A stretch of DNA of 64,000 nt from Tardiphaga robiniae. Its GTDB lineage: Bacteria > Pseudomonadota > Alphaproteobacteria > Rhizobiales > Xanthobacteraceae. The stretch's first letter is position 1; each line of letters begins with the position of its first letter. The notes below the pieces were generated by a model. The model searched no databases. It was not told where the DNA came from and worked only from the letters and a program-made list of their open reading frames with translations. A program made the position numbers and the translations under genes. The DNA is taken from NCBI RefSeq assembly GCF_013359755.1, contig NZ_JABMCJ010000069.1, positions 1-64,000 of the forward strand, read 5' to 3'. Positions 20,199 through 29,243 of this stretch are shown piece by piece.

Positions 20199-22820
20199 TC
20201 AATAATCCTTCAGCAGCCGCTCGATATAATCCAGCTCAAGCTGCGGCCGCGTCGTGTCGCCGAGGCGACGACGCAGCTCTTCCAGGATTCTCCGCACGCG
20301 CTGCACGTCGATCTCGCCGGGAATCTTCACCGTGAGGTCGTCGCCAAGTTCGCGGCCACGCAGCGGACGCCCGAGCGGATCGCTTTGCCGGCCACCGCTC
20401 TGCTGGCGGCCGGGATTGTTGCCGGGGCCGTCGTTCTGGCCTTCGCCCTCGCCCTGCTGCATGGCCTGCGCGAGCTTCTGTGCACCCTTGCGGAGCGCAT
20501 CGAGTGCCTTGCCCTGCGAACCCACAGCGCCATCGGCATTGCCCTCGCCGAGCTGGCCGCCGGCATCGCCCATGGCGCTGTCGGCATCACCGAGACCATC
20601 ACCGTCGCCGTCACCATCGGCGTCCGCCTGATCGTCGCCGCCTTGACCTTGGCCCTGCCCTTGCTGGCCCTGCTGTCCTTTTTGCCCCTGCTGTCCTTTT
20701 TGGCCCTTCTGACCCTGACCCATACCCTGCTTGGCGAGTTGGTCCTGCAGCTGCTTGAGGCGGTCGCGCAGATTCTGCTGATCCTGCTGCAGATCGCCCA
20801 TACCCTGCTCGCCCTGCTTGCCGCGGCGGCGCTCGTTGCGCTGGTCCTGGCCTTGCTTGAAGGTCTTGTCGCGAAGCTGCTGCTGCTTGCGGATCATGTC
20901 CCCAAGCTCGTTCATCGCCTGATCCATCTCGCTGTCACCGGACTGGCCGGGCTGCGCCATCTGCAGGTTTTCCAGCATCTGCTGCATCTGTTCGAGCAAC
21001 TGCTTGGCGGCATCCTTGTCGCCGGAGCGCGACAGCCGCTCCATGCGCTCGATCATGTTGTTGAGGTCCTGCTGCCGCATGACCTTGGTGTTCTTGTCGA
21101 GCGGACGCGCCAGCTGCTGCGGATTCTGCTTCATCTGCTCGGCGAGCTGCTTCAGAAAGTTATCCAGCGCCGCACGCAGGTTCTCGGTGAGCTTCTTGAT
21201 CTCCTCGTCGCTGGCGCCGCGCTCCAGCGCCTGCTTCAGCGCGTCCTGTGCCGCCTTCAGCGCCTTGTCGACATCGGTGATGTCGCCGTCCTCGATGGTG
21301 ACGGCGAGCGCCCACAGGCTGGCGACGACTTCTTTCAGAGCCGCGTCGGTGCGGGCGCGTTCGATCTGGGTGGCAACACTGCGCAGCCCGAGATACTGAC
21401 CGGCTTCCGGCGTGAAAGCTTCCGGCGCGATCATCAGGGCCTGCAGCGCGAAGGAGACCTGGCCGCGCTGATTGGCGTCGAGTGCCAGGATACGGCGCTG
21501 TTCGATCAGCGCGCGTGGCAGCGGCTTGGTGAACAGCCGTTCCGGCAGTCGCATGCTGAACGGCTCGCTCTTGCCCTCGTTGCCCGACTCATCCTTCGCG
21601 GTCAGCGTCAGAGTGACATCAGCGCCGGCATAGGGATCCTCGCTGAGATCCTTGACGGTCTGGCCGACACCGTTGCGCGTGCGCGCATTTGGCAGCACCA
21701 GCGCAAATGACGGCGCATCGAACAGCGGCCGCGGCTTGGCGGCTTCCTTGATGCCATCCTTGGTCTCGGCGGGACGCGCCGCGAATTGCGCATGGGCTTC
21801 GGTAACGCCGTAGTCGTCCTCGAGCTTGTAGGACATCTGCAGCGAACCGCGCGCCTGACGCTCCGGGTCCTTGGCGAGCGCGATGGTCGGCGGACGATCA
21901 CCCGTTGCCGTGAACTTCCACTGCGGCTGGCCGGACGGCGCACGGACATGTGCCGTCCCGTCAGACGTGATGGTGAAATGCTTTTCGTTGGTGCCCTTCG
22001 GGGCTTCCGCCGTCGGCGCCACGTCAGCGACGCCGCCGGTGAGAACGACATCAAGCGCACCACCGCTGGAGCGCACGATCAGCGTCGAGCCCGACGGCAC
22101 CGGCAATGCAGCGGCATCGGCCGTGGACGCATCCTTATTGGCGGCAGACAGGATGATCGGCGGCTTGCCGGTGTAAGGCGGCGGCGTGATCCAGGCATCG
22201 ACGCGCACATTCGCCGGCGCCAGCACGCCGTTCCAGTCGAACGCCGCCATGATCCGCGCACCGCGCTCACCGCTGGCGGCAAACCAGGTGGCGAACAACA
22301 GCACGACCACGATGGCGCGCAGCGCCCAGGGGTCATGGATCGCGAGGCGCGGCGATGGCAGGCCAGCGCGGATTTTCTTGAGCGAGGCCAGCGTACGCTC
22401 GCGCTGAACCAGCCACAGCGCCCGCGCCATCGGGTCCTGCGACGACAGCGTGTCGGTCAGCGCCGTTGCGGGGCGATGTGCAATGCCGGTACCGCGATCG
22501 AGGCGCGACAAGCCCTCTTCACGCGACGGCCAGCGAAACTTGACGAGAGGAACGAGCGTCGCCAGCGCGGCGATGACGAACAACGCCAGACCGATGGCGC
22601 GCGCAGTGAAAGGAAGCGTCAGCCACAGACCGGCCCAGGACGCCGCCAGAAACAACCCGACGACACTGAGCAGCCGGGCCAGATGCGGCCACCCCCGCTC
22701 CCAGCCAATCGCCAGCCGGGCGCGCTGCAGCGCCTGCGCGAGCTGAAGCTGTGCCGCCGCCTGACGATCGGCATGTACGTCGCGTTGGGGGTCTGGTCGG
22801 TCGGGGGGCGCAGCGCTCAA
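20199..22820 (-). CDS. TIGR02302 family (DUF4175) large membrane protein
   Basis: 873 residues: three membrane segments within the first 185 residues (about 48-68, 72-92, 168-185), a middle region, a long coiled-coil and Gln-rich stretch (about 550-690), a low-complexity GQ-K/Q-GQ tract, an Asp/Gly-rich tract, and a charged C-terminus. This matches the alphaproteobacterial TIGR02302 family, whose function is unknown. The topology suggests an inner-membrane anchor with a large extended domain. It lies between two repeat elements and upstream of lysA on the same strand, with 326 bp between. Confidence 0.83.
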   Translation of the reverse strand: MSAAPPDRPDPQRDVHADRQAAAQLQLAQALQRARLAIGWERGWPHLARLLSVVGLFLAASWAGLWLTLPFTARAIGLALFVIAALATLVPLVKFRWPSREEGLSRLDRGTGIAHRPATALTDTLSSQDPMARALWLVQRERTLASLKKIRAGLPSPRLAIHDPWALRAIVVVLLFATWFAASGERGARIMAAFDWNGVLAPANVRVDAWITPPPYTGKPPIILSAANKDASTADAAALPVPSGSTLIVRSSGGALDVVLTGGVADVAPTAEAPKGTNEKHFTITSDGTAHVRAPSGQPQWKFTATGDRPPTIALAKDPERQARGSLQMSYKLEDDYGVTEAHAQFAARPAETKDGIKEAAKPRPLFDAPSFALVLPNARTRNGVGQTVKDLSEDPYAGADVTLTLTAKDESGNEGKSEPFSMRLPERLFTKPLPRALIEQRRILALDANQRGQVSFALQALMIAPEAFTPEAGQYLGLRSVATQIERARTDAALKEVVASLWALAVTIEDGDITDVDKALKAAQDALKQALERGASDEEIKKLTENLRAALDNFLKQLAEQMKQNPQQLARPLDKNTKVMRQQDLNNMIERMERLSRSGDKDAAKQLLEQMQQMLENLQMAQPGQSGDSEMDQAMNELGDMIRKQQQLRDKTFKQGQDQRNERRRGKQGEQGMGDLQQDQQNLRDRLKQLQDQLAKQGMGQGQKGQKGQQGQKGQQGQQGQGQGQGGDDQADADGDGDGDGLGDADSAMGDAGGQLGEGNADGAVGSQGKALDALRKGAQKLAQAMQQGEGEGQNDGPGNNPGRQQSGGRQSDPLGRPLRGRELGDDLTVKIPGEIDVQRVRRILEELRRRLGDTTRPQLELDYIERLLKDY

Positions 22821-23146
22821 CGACGATCTCCGATGTTACCGCACGACACACTAGCACGGCGGCGGCAATGAGGCATGGCACGGGGGCCATCCGTGCACAT
22901 GCAAAGCCTGAGCCTAAGTCGATTCGGAGCGATTGGGGTCACGAAGCCGTGAGGGGGCTTTGTAAGAAAACGCCGGCCGTGCGTTCCCTCGCCCCGCTCT
23001 TGCGGGGAGAGGGTGGGGTGAGGGGCTCTTCGAGATCCGCCTACCTGCGCTTGAGCTTGAAGAGAGCCCCGTGCCCCGCCCCTCACCCGCCGCGAAGGAG
23101 CGGCGACCTCTCCCCGCGCAGAGCGGGGAGAGGTAAAATCACCGCC
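22821..23146. repeat. Intergenic region with dispersed inverted repeat (22985-23133)
   Basis: The first 160 bp hold the TIGR02302 upstream region with nothing recognisable. From 22985 to 23133 there is a long imperfect palindrome: CCCTCGCCCCGCTCTTGCGG...GGGGCTCTT against AAGAGAGCCCC...CTCTCCCCGC...GCGGGGAGAGG. It is the same GC-rich intergenic repeat class as the one at 20021, in a different variant. It ends 13 bp before the lysA stop codon and may act as its terminator. Confidence 0.75.
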
Positions 23147-24412
23147 TCACAGCCAAGGCGCGGCCTTGTCCATGGCGATGAGCTCCTCGACCTCGATCCG
23201 CGGGCGGACCACCGCATACTGATCGTCCTTCACCAGCACTTCCGGGACCAGCGCGCGGGTGTTGTAGGTTCCCGCCTGCACGGCGCCATAGGCACCGGCG
23301 GTCATGATCGCGAGCAAATCGCCGGACTTCAGCTCCGGCAGCTTGCGGTCCAGCGCCAGATAATCACCGGTTTCACAGACCGGGCCGACCACATCAACGG
23401 CCGCGAGCTTCGCACCGGGTGCGGGCGCCGCCACCGGCAGGATCTCATGATAGGCCTCATACAGAGTCGGCCGGATCAGATCGTTCATGGCCGCATCGAT
23501 GATGACGAAGGTCTTGCCGTCGCCATGCTTCACATGGATGACGCGCGCAACGAGGATGCCGGCATTGCCGACAATCATCCGGCCAGGCTCGAACATCAGC
23601 GTGCAGCCGAGATTATGCGTCACGCGCTTGACCATGGCCGCATAGGCCAGCGGCTCCGGCGGCGCGGCGCGGTCTTCGTAATAGGGAATGCCGAGACCGC
23701 CGCCGAAATCGACATGCGAAATCGTGTGGCCGTCGTTGCGCAGCACGGTGACGAAATCGGCCAGGATGCGAAATGCCTGCTCCATCGGGGCGAGATCGGT
23801 GATCTGGCTGCCGATATGCATGTCGACGCCGGTCACCTCAATGCCCGGCAGCTTCGCGGCACGGGCATAGACCTCGCGTGCCTTGCTGATGGGAATGCCG
23901 AACTTGTTTTCGGACTTGCCGGTGGAGATCTTGGCATGCGTGCCGGAATCGACATCGGGATTCACGCGGATCGAGATCCGCGCTGTACGGCCGGTCTCGC
24001 TGGCGATCTCCGACAGCAATGCGAGCTCGGGCTCCGACTCGATATTGAGGCAGAGAATGTCCTCGTCGAGCGCCAACCGCAGCTCGTCCGCGGTCTTGCC
24101 TACGCCGGAAAACACGATCTTCTTCGGCGGGATGCCGGCGGCCAGCGCGCGCTTCAACTCACCACCGGAGACCACGTCGGCGCCAGCGCCAAGCTTCGCC
24201 AGCGTGCGCAGCACCGACTGGTTGGAATTCGCCTTCATGGCGTAGCAGACCAGCGCCTTGGTATCGGCAAAGGCCTCGGTAAAGACGCGGTAGTGCCGCT
24301 CCAGCGTTGCGGTCGAATAGCAATAGAACGGCGTGCCGACGGCGTCCGCCATTTCGGCAATATCAACGCCTTCGGCGTGCAGCACGCCGTTGCGATAGTC
24401 GAAATGGCGCAT
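23147..24412 (-). CDS. lysA: Diaminopimelate decarboxylase LysA
   Basis: Last step of lysine synthesis: PLP-dependent decarboxylation of meso-diaminopimelate. The 421-residue fold-III enzyme has PLP Lys60 in CYAMKANSN, the VSGGEL and HIGSQI motifs, the phosphate-binding EPGR segment, and the catalytic Cys in GPVCETGD near residue 354. It follows the LptM-like lipoprotein gene by 6 bp and probably shares a transcript with it and argH. Confidence 0.95.
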   Translation of the reverse strand: MRHFDYRNGVLHAEGVDIAEMADAVGTPFYCYSTATLERHYRVFTEAFADTKALVCYAMKANSNQSVLRTLAKLGAGADVVSGGELKRALAAGIPPKKIVFSGVGKTADELRLALDEDILCLNIESEPELALLSEIASETGRTARISIRVNPDVDSGTHAKISTGKSENKFGIPISKAREVYARAAKLPGIEVTGVDMHIGSQITDLAPMEQAFRILADFVTVLRNDGHTISHVDFGGGLGIPYYEDRAAPPEPLAYAAMVKRVTHNLGCTLMFEPGRMIVGNAGILVARVIHVKHGDGKTFVIIDAAMNDLIRPTLYEAYHEILPVAAPAPGAKLAAVDVVGPVCETGDYLALDRKLPELKSGDLLAIMTAGAYGAVQAGTYNTRALVPEVLVKDDQYAVVRPRIEVEELIAMDKAAPWL

Positions 24413-24418
24413 GGCGAG

Positions 24419-24703
24419 TTAGTCCAGGATCGGATCGAGCAGGAACGGTTTCTTGCGACCACGGGTCGCCGCCGGCGGGCCCTCATCGACACCGTTCGAG
24501 GGCGCGAACACGTCCCTGCCCTTATTGGCAGCCGACTGTGCATCGGGATCGGCCGCCGGAGCGCCGGTGCCCATCGGCTGCGCGGACGCCTGTGGCGGCA
24601 GATCGAGGCCGCCTTTACGGCCGCAGCCAGCCAGCGCCAAAGCAGAAACGGTCAGAACGAGAATGGCCCATCGCGCGGACGCAGGGCGGGTCGGACGAGT
24701 CAC
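24419..24703 (-). CDS. lptM: LptM-like small lipoprotein
   Basis: 94-residue lipoprotein from the GTG at 24703 (GGGGA 8 nt upstream). The signal peptide ends in a lipobox LAGC (24-27), and the mature N-terminus CGRKGGLDLPP is the LptM/YifL hallmark. LptM helps LptD mature in the LPS translocon. The rest is Pro/Ala-rich and disordered, ending KKPFLLDPILD. A longer upstream reading frame lacks sense as a signal peptide. Its place between argH and lysA is the usual one in this group. Confidence 0.85.
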   Translation of the reverse strand: MTRPTRPASARWAILVLTVSALALAGCGRKGGLDLPPQASAQPMGTGAPAADPDAQSAANKGRDVFAPSNGVDEGPPAATRGRKKPFLLDPILD

Positions 24704-24795
24704 AGCTAAATCCCCAAATGCGGGCGCACCATACAAAGATTGCCGCGCTCTGGCGAGACCCCGAAATCCATTGAATTTTCGCACGCCAAGCCCGA

Positions 24796-26247
24796 TCAGC
24801 CCAATTTCCGCTCTTTTTCCAGTCGCTTGAGCCAGGCCTTCGCCTGCGACGTCACATTCTTCGGCGCCGTGCCGCCATAGCTGACCCGGCTCTTCACCGA
24901 CGATTCCACCGACAGCACCTTCATCACTTCTGCCGTGATCTTCGGTTCCACCGCCTGCATCTCCTTCAGGTCGAGCTCGTGCAACGCCACGCCCTTCTTG
25001 GTGGCGATGCCGACGATCCGGCCGGTGACGTGATGCGCCTCGCGGAACGGCATTTTCAGCGTCCGTACCAGCCAGTCCGCCAGATCGGTGGCGGTGGCAT
25101 AGCCCTCGCCGGCAGCAAGCTTCATGCGCTCCTCATTGGGCACGAGATCGCGGACCATGCCGGCAATCGCGCGGATCGCCAGCGATAGCGCCGAATAGGC
25201 TTCCATCGCGCCCGCTTTGTCCTCCTGCATGTCCTTCTGATAGGCCAGCGGCAGGCCCTTCATGACAATCAACAATCCGGTGAGCGATCCGATCACGCGA
25301 CCGGTCTTCGCGCGGACCAGTTCGGCGGCATCCGGATTACGCTTCTGCGGCATGATCGAGGAGCCGGTGGTGAACTTGTCCGAAAGCCTGACGAGACCAA
25401 CCAGCGGCGAGGTCCAGATCACGATCTCCTCGGCGAAGCGCGACAGATGCACGGCCGCGATCGAAGCCGCCGACAGCGTCTCGAGTACGAAATCGCGGTC
25501 CGACACCGCATCGAGCGAATTCGCCATCGGGCGATCGAAGCCCAGCGCCTTGGCTGTGGCATGGCGATCGATCGGGAATGAGGTGCCGGCCAGCGCGGCG
25601 GCGCCGAGTGGGCTTTCATTGAGGCGCTTGCGCGCATCGGCGAAACGGCCGCGATCGCGCGACACCATTTCCACATAAGCCAGCAGATGATGACCGAAGG
25701 TCACCGGCTGCGCAGTCTGCAAATGGGTGAAGCCGGGCATCACCGTGTCGGCATGCTCCAGCGCACGATCGACCAGTGCCCGCTGCAACGACACAAAGGC
25801 CGCATCGATCTCGTCGATGGTATCGCGCACGAACAGCCGGAAGTCGGTCGCAACCTGGTCGTTGCGCGAACGCGCCGTGTGCAGACGGCCGGAGGCCGGG
25901 CCGATCAGCTCGCCGAGCCGGCTCTCCACATTCATGTGAATGTCTTCGAGCGCCCGCTTGAATGTGAACGCCCCCTTGGTGATCTCTGACAGGATCGTGT
26001 CTAGACCGCCTGCGATATTTTTCGCATCTTTCGCGGTGATAATCCCTTGCTTGGCAAGCATCGCAGCATGGGCCTTGGACGCGGTAATGTCCTGGGCATA
26101 GAGGTGGCGATCGACGTCGATGGAGACATTGATTTCCTCCATGATGGCGTCGGGGCTTTCATCGAACAGCCCGCCCCACATCTTGTTGCTCACATTGGAG
26201 CCCTTACCGTCATTGCTGGACTTGCCGTTGCCCTTGCGCGAAGCCAT
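24796..26247 (-). CDS. argH: Argininosuccinate lyase ArgH
   Basis: Splits argininosuccinate to arginine and fumarate. The 483-residue aspartase/fumarase superfamily protein has the signature [11 protein letters not shown] near residue 300, plus TARSRNDQV and [14 protein letters not shown]. The first 20 residues are a Ser/Lys/Gly-rich extension before NKMWGGLF, where most ArgH proteins begin; an in-frame internal start could be used instead. It is divergent from tlpA with 75 bp between. Confidence 0.95.
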   Translation of the reverse strand: MASRKGNGKSSNDGKGSNVSNKMWGGLFDESPDAIMEEINVSIDVDRHLYAQDITASKAHAAMLAKQGIITAKDAKNIAGGLDTILSEITKGAFTFKRALEDIHMNVESRLGELIGPASGRLHTARSRNDQVATDFRLFVRDTIDEIDAAFVSLQRALVDRALEHADTVMPGFTHLQTAQPVTFGHHLLAYVEMVSRDRGRFADARKRLNESPLGAAALAGTSFPIDRHATAKALGFDRPMANSLDAVSDRDFVLETLSAASIAAVHLSRFAEEIVIWTSPLVGLVRLSDKFTTGSSIMPQKRNPDAAELVRAKTGRVIGSLTGLLIVMKGLPLAYQKDMQEDKAGAMEAYSALSLAIRAIAGMVRDLVPNEERMKLAAGEGYATATDLADWLVRTLKMPFREAHHVTGRIVGIATKKGVALHELDLKEMQAVEPKITAEVMKVLSVESSVKSRVSYGGTAPKNVTSQAKAWLKRLEKERKLG

Positions 26248-26322
26248 GAATTGTCACTCATCTTTAACCGCAGCCGACGGATCGTCCGTCGCCAACCGTT
26301 GCATAGCCCTAACTGAGACCGA

Positions 26323-27009
26323 ATGACAAACCCTATGCCCGACCAGCCTGCCCCCCGTCCGGCCAAACGCCGCCTGATCGTGCTTGGCGCGGTGCTCGTG
26401 GGCGCCGTGATCGGCTTTGCCGCGGTATCCAATATGGATCGGCTGCGGCAGCAGGCTGCGCCGGGCGATCCGACCTGCGCGCCGGCCATCGCACTGTCGA
26501 AGAAGATCGAGCCGCTGGCACGCGGCGAAGTCGCCGGCCTGACCATGGCCAGGACGCCGCTGAAACTGCCAGACCTCGCTTTCAGGGATGCCGATGGCCA
26601 GGAGAAGAAGCTGTCCGACTGGCGCGGCCGGACGGTGCTGGTGAACCTGTGGGCCACCTGGTGCGTGCCCTGCCGCAAGGAAATGCCGGCCCTGAATAAC
26701 CTCGAGACCAAGCTCGGCGGCCCGGATTTCCAGGTCGTGGCAATCAATATCGACACCCGCGACGCCGAGAAGCCGAAGGCTTTCCTGAAAGACGGCGGCC
26801 TCAACCGGCTGGATTATTTCACCGACACCTCAGCCAAGGTGTTCCAGGACCTCAAGGGCATCGGCCGTGCACTGGGTATGCCGACCTCGGTGCTGATCGA
26901 CGGCAAGGGCTGCGAGATCGCGACCATCGCCGGCCCCGCCGAATGGGACAGCGAAGATGCCATCAAGCTGCTGAAAGCGGCGGTGAAGCCCGCCGCGGCC
27001 AGTTTCTGA
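26323..27009 (+). CDS. tlpA: Membrane-anchored thioredoxin-like protein TlpA
   Basis: 228 residues: a membrane anchor at about 18-36 and a periplasmic thioredoxin fold with the active site WCVPC (Cys114, Cys117). Cys52 and Cys197 (PTCAP, GKGCEIATIAG) correspond to the extra structural disulfide described for Bradyrhizobium TlpA. Similarity to that protein is high by eye (NLWATWCVPCRKEMPAL, VVAINIDTRD, IGRALGMPTSVL). TlpA reduces the copper chaperone ScoI and the CuA subunit during cytochrome oxidase assembly. Confidence 0.93.
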   Translation: MTNPMPDQPAPRPAKRRLIVLGAVLVGAVIGFAAVSNMDRLRQQAAPGDPTCAPAIALSKKIEPLARGEVAGLTMARTPLKLPDLAFRDADGQEKKLSDWRGRTVLVNLWATWCVPCRKEMPALNNLETKLGGPDFQVVAINIDTRDAEKPKAFLKDGGLNRLDYFTDTSAKVFQDLKGIGRALGMPTSVLIDGKGCEIATIAGPAEWDSEDAIKLLKAAVKPAAASF

Positions 27010-27162
27010 AGACCACGGCACAGACAACTGCGACATACGGCCGCCTGCGCGGATCGCAAAATTCTCCAGAATGCTGTCGGATGAACGCAACTGCGTTCGT
27101 CTTGAAAACAACCGGGCCACGCGCGCCCGGCGCCGACGCATGACAGCAGGGAGAAACGACCA

Positions 27163-27522
27163 ATGGCCTATATCGACGGATTCCTCGTTCCGGTGCCGAA
27201 GAAGAAGCTGAAAGCCTATGCCGCCATCGCGCGCAAGGCCGGCAAAATCTGGCGCGAATACGGCGCACTCGACTATCAGGAATGTGTCGCCGATGACGTC
27301 AGCGTCGGCAAATGGACATCGTTCCCGCGCAGCGTGAAACTGAAACCCGACGAGACCGTTGTGTTTTCCTATATCATCTACAAGACGCGCAAAGATCGCG
27401 ACCGCATCAACGCCAAAGTGATGAAGGATCCGCGCCTCGCCGAGATGATGGATCCGAAGGCGATGCCGTTCGATGCCAAGCGCATGATCTATGGTGGCTT
27501 CAAGACGCTGGTTTCAGTCTGA
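27163..27522 (+). CDS. DUF1428 family protein
   Basis: 119 residues, single dimeric alpha/beta-barrel-like domain. It matches the DUF1428/YbaA-type family (MAYIDGFLVPVPKKK, YQECVADDV, YIIYKTRKDRD, MPFDAKRMIYGGFK). Cytoplasmic, function unknown. A good ribosome binding site (GGAG) supports the start, and the VOC protein follows 19 bp after its stop, probably in one transcript. Confidence 0.85.
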   Translation: MAYIDGFLVPVPKKKLKAYAAIARKAGKIWREYGALDYQECVADDVSVGKWTSFPRSVKLKPDETVVFSYIIYKTRKDRDRINAKVMKDPRLAEMMDPKAMPFDAKRMIYGGFKTLVSV

Positions 27523-27541
27523 CGCAACAACGGAGGACGCC

Positions 27542-27919
27542 ATGACGCCGCACGGCCATTTCAACTGGAATGAATTCGTGACGCGCGATCCCGAGCGCGC
27601 GAAAGCCTTCTATCAGGAGACCATCGGCTGGACCTATCAGGCCAAGAAGCTGGCGGGCGGCGGCATCTACTGGATCGCCATGATGGATAATGTGCCGGTC
27701 GGCGGCATCTTCCACGCGGAAGGCCCGGGCTACGAGAATGTACCCGATGGCTGGATGCCGTATCTCGCGGTCGACGATGTCGATGCGCGTGTGAAGAAAG
27801 CCGTCGCGGCCGGCGCGACGCTGATGCGGCCGGTATTCGACATTCCCGATGTCGGCCGGCTCGCAATCCTGCTGCAGCCCGGCGGTGCCGGGATCGGCTG
27901 GATCACACCGGTCGCGTAA
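27542..27919 (+). CDS. VOC family (glyoxalase-like) protein
   Basis: 125 residues with the vicinal oxygen chelate pattern (FNWNEFVTRDPERAKAFYQETIGW, WMPYLAVDDVDARVKKAVAAGA, ILLQPGGAGIGW). Such proteins bind metal or small ligands; the substrate is unknown. His6 and a Glu/Gln near the C-terminus could be metal ligands. GGAGG lies 6 nt before the ATG at 27542. A longer frame starting at 27491 overlaps the DUF1428 gene and is unlikely. Confidence 0.85.
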   Translation: MTPHGHFNWNEFVTRDPERAKAFYQETIGWTYQAKKLAGGGIYWIAMMDNVPVGGIFHAEGPGYENVPDGWMPYLAVDDVDARVKKAVAAGATLMRPVFDIPDVGRLAILLQPGGAGIGWITPVA

Positions 27920-27927
27920 GAGAAGCC

Positions 27928-27952
27928 GGGAGGCAGCAGGCTGCTGCCTCCC
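27928..27952. terminator. Bidirectional terminator between VOC and MFS genes
   Basis: Perfect palindrome of two 12-nt arms around one base (GGGAGGCAGCAG / CTGCTGCCTCCC), placed between two convergent genes. No clear U-tract. Confidence 0.6.
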
Positions 27953-27960
27953 TTCGCGCT

Positions 27961-29175
27961 TCAGGCCGGCACTTCGCCGCCGCTGCGCGACAGCAATACG
28001 AGCAGCGCGCCCGCCAGTGTCGCCGCTGCGAGATAACCAACGGCACCGAACGGACCGAAACCGTCGACCAGAATGCCGCCAACGACTGCGCCAACCGTGA
28101 TCGCGACCTGGAAAGCCGACACGAGCAGGCCGCCCGCAGATTCAGCTTCGTCCGATGCGACCCGCACCATCCATGTCTGGAAGCCAACCGGCAGCACGCC
28201 GAACGCAAAACCCCAGAGGCCAACTGCGATGCCCGCGACAAGGCCCGAAGCGCCAAAGACAAACAGCACCAGCGCGAGCACGGCGATCGCCGCAGATCCC
28301 GTGACGATCGCAAGTTTCGCACTACGGGCGACAAGCACCCCGCCCGCGAAATTGCCGAAGAAACCGCCAACGCCATAAGCCAGCAGGACGAGCGAGATCG
28401 CAGTGACCGGAAGCTGCGGCACTTGTTCGAGGAAATGCCGGACGTAAGTGAATCCCGCGAAGTGGCCCGAGATACTGACGGCGATTGCGATCATCACAAG
28501 CCGGACACTGGGCCGACGCATCAGCACGAACAGCGTGCGCACATCCGGTGATGTGAGCGGCGGCAAGCGCGGCAGCGTCAGCATCTGAAAGACGAGCACG
28601 ACAGCGCCGACAGCGGCCGCCAGCAAAAACACGTTCCGCCAACCCCAGAGATCGCCAAGATATGCACCGATCGGCGCGGCGCTGACGGTGGCGATCGAAA
28701 CACCGCTGAAAATCAGCGAGATCGCGCGCGGCAGCGCCTCCGCCGGAACAAGCCGCATCGCTGTGGCAGTTGCCATTGCCCAAAAACCGCTGAGGCTGAT
28801 GCCGAGCAGCACGCGGGCAAGCAACAGGATCGGCAGGTTGCTTGCGGTAGCTGACAGCAGATTGGACACGATCAGCAGCACTGTGAGCGACCACAGGACG
28901 ACGCGACGATCCATGGCGCGTGTCACAATGGCCGTCGCAAGTCCGGCGATGATCCCGACAAGGGAGGTCGCCGTCACCACCTGCCCGGCAGCGCCAACCG
29001 AGACCCCGAGATCCGTGGCGATCGGCGTGAGCAGACTGGCGGGCAGGAATTCAGCCGTGACCTGGCTGAACGCGCCAAGCATCAAGGAGACAACAGCCGC
29101 CCAGGCCGCGTTCGTCCGCTCATTGGTTATTGGAGAAACATCGGCATCAAGTGCAGCAGTGGCGGAATCAGTCAT
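27961..29175 (-). CDS. MFS transporter (DHA1 / sugar-efflux type)
   Basis: 404 residues with about 12 membrane segments, close in pattern to the AraJ/YdhP-type drug and sugar exporters of the DHA1 group (LTPIATDLGVSVGAAGQVVTATSLVGI; RALLGISLSGFWAMATATAMRL-like third and fourth segments). The substrate is unknown. It is divergent from an AraC regulator across a 68-bp region holding a palindrome, suggesting local control. A regulator-plus-exporter pair of this kind often responds to a toxic or signalling compound. Confidence 0.87.
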   Translation of the reverse strand: MTDSATAALDADVSPITNERTNAAWAAVVSLMLGAFSQVTAEFLPASLLTPIATDLGVSVGAAGQVVTATSLVGIIAGLATAIVTRAMDRRVVLWSLTVLLIVSNLLSATASNLPILLLARVLLGISLSGFWAMATATAMRLVPAEALPRAISLIFSGVSIATVSAAPIGAYLGDLWGWRNVFLLAAAVGAVVLVFQMLTLPRLPPLTSPDVRTLFVLMRRPSVRLVMIAIAVSISGHFAGFTYVRHFLEQVPQLPVTAISLVLLAYGVGGFFGNFAGGVLVARSAKLAIVTGSAAIAVLALVLFVFGASGLVAGIAVGLWGFAFGVLPVGFQTWMVRVASDEAESAGGLLVSAFQVAITVGAVVGGILVDGFGPFGAVGYLAAATLAGALLVLLSRSGGEVPA

Positions 29176-29203
29176 GGCAGTCTCCAGCAGGGACCCCGGA
29201 GAT

Positions 29204-29216
29204 GGAGGTGACCTCC
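29204..29216. promoter_or_regulatory. Candidate operator palindrome between MFS and AraC genes
   Basis: Perfect palindrome GGAGGT-G-ACCTCC in the 68-bp divergent region. It could bind the AraC-type regulator or simply form an RNA hairpin in either leader. AraC proteins usually prefer direct repeats, so the assignment is uncertain. Confidence 0.35.
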
Positions 29217-29243
29217 TGGAGTTTCCATGCTAGAAAACCCTCA

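Noticed and set aside
20580-20760. CRISPR-like short repeats in the TIGR02302 gene
   Set aside because: They are codon-level repeats of a GQ-rich protein segment without spacers of constant length.
22751-24709. Long plus-strand open frame across lysA and the repeat element
   Set aside because: Antisense to lysA and lptM; low-complexity Arg/His-rich translation typical of shadow frames in GC-rich DNA.
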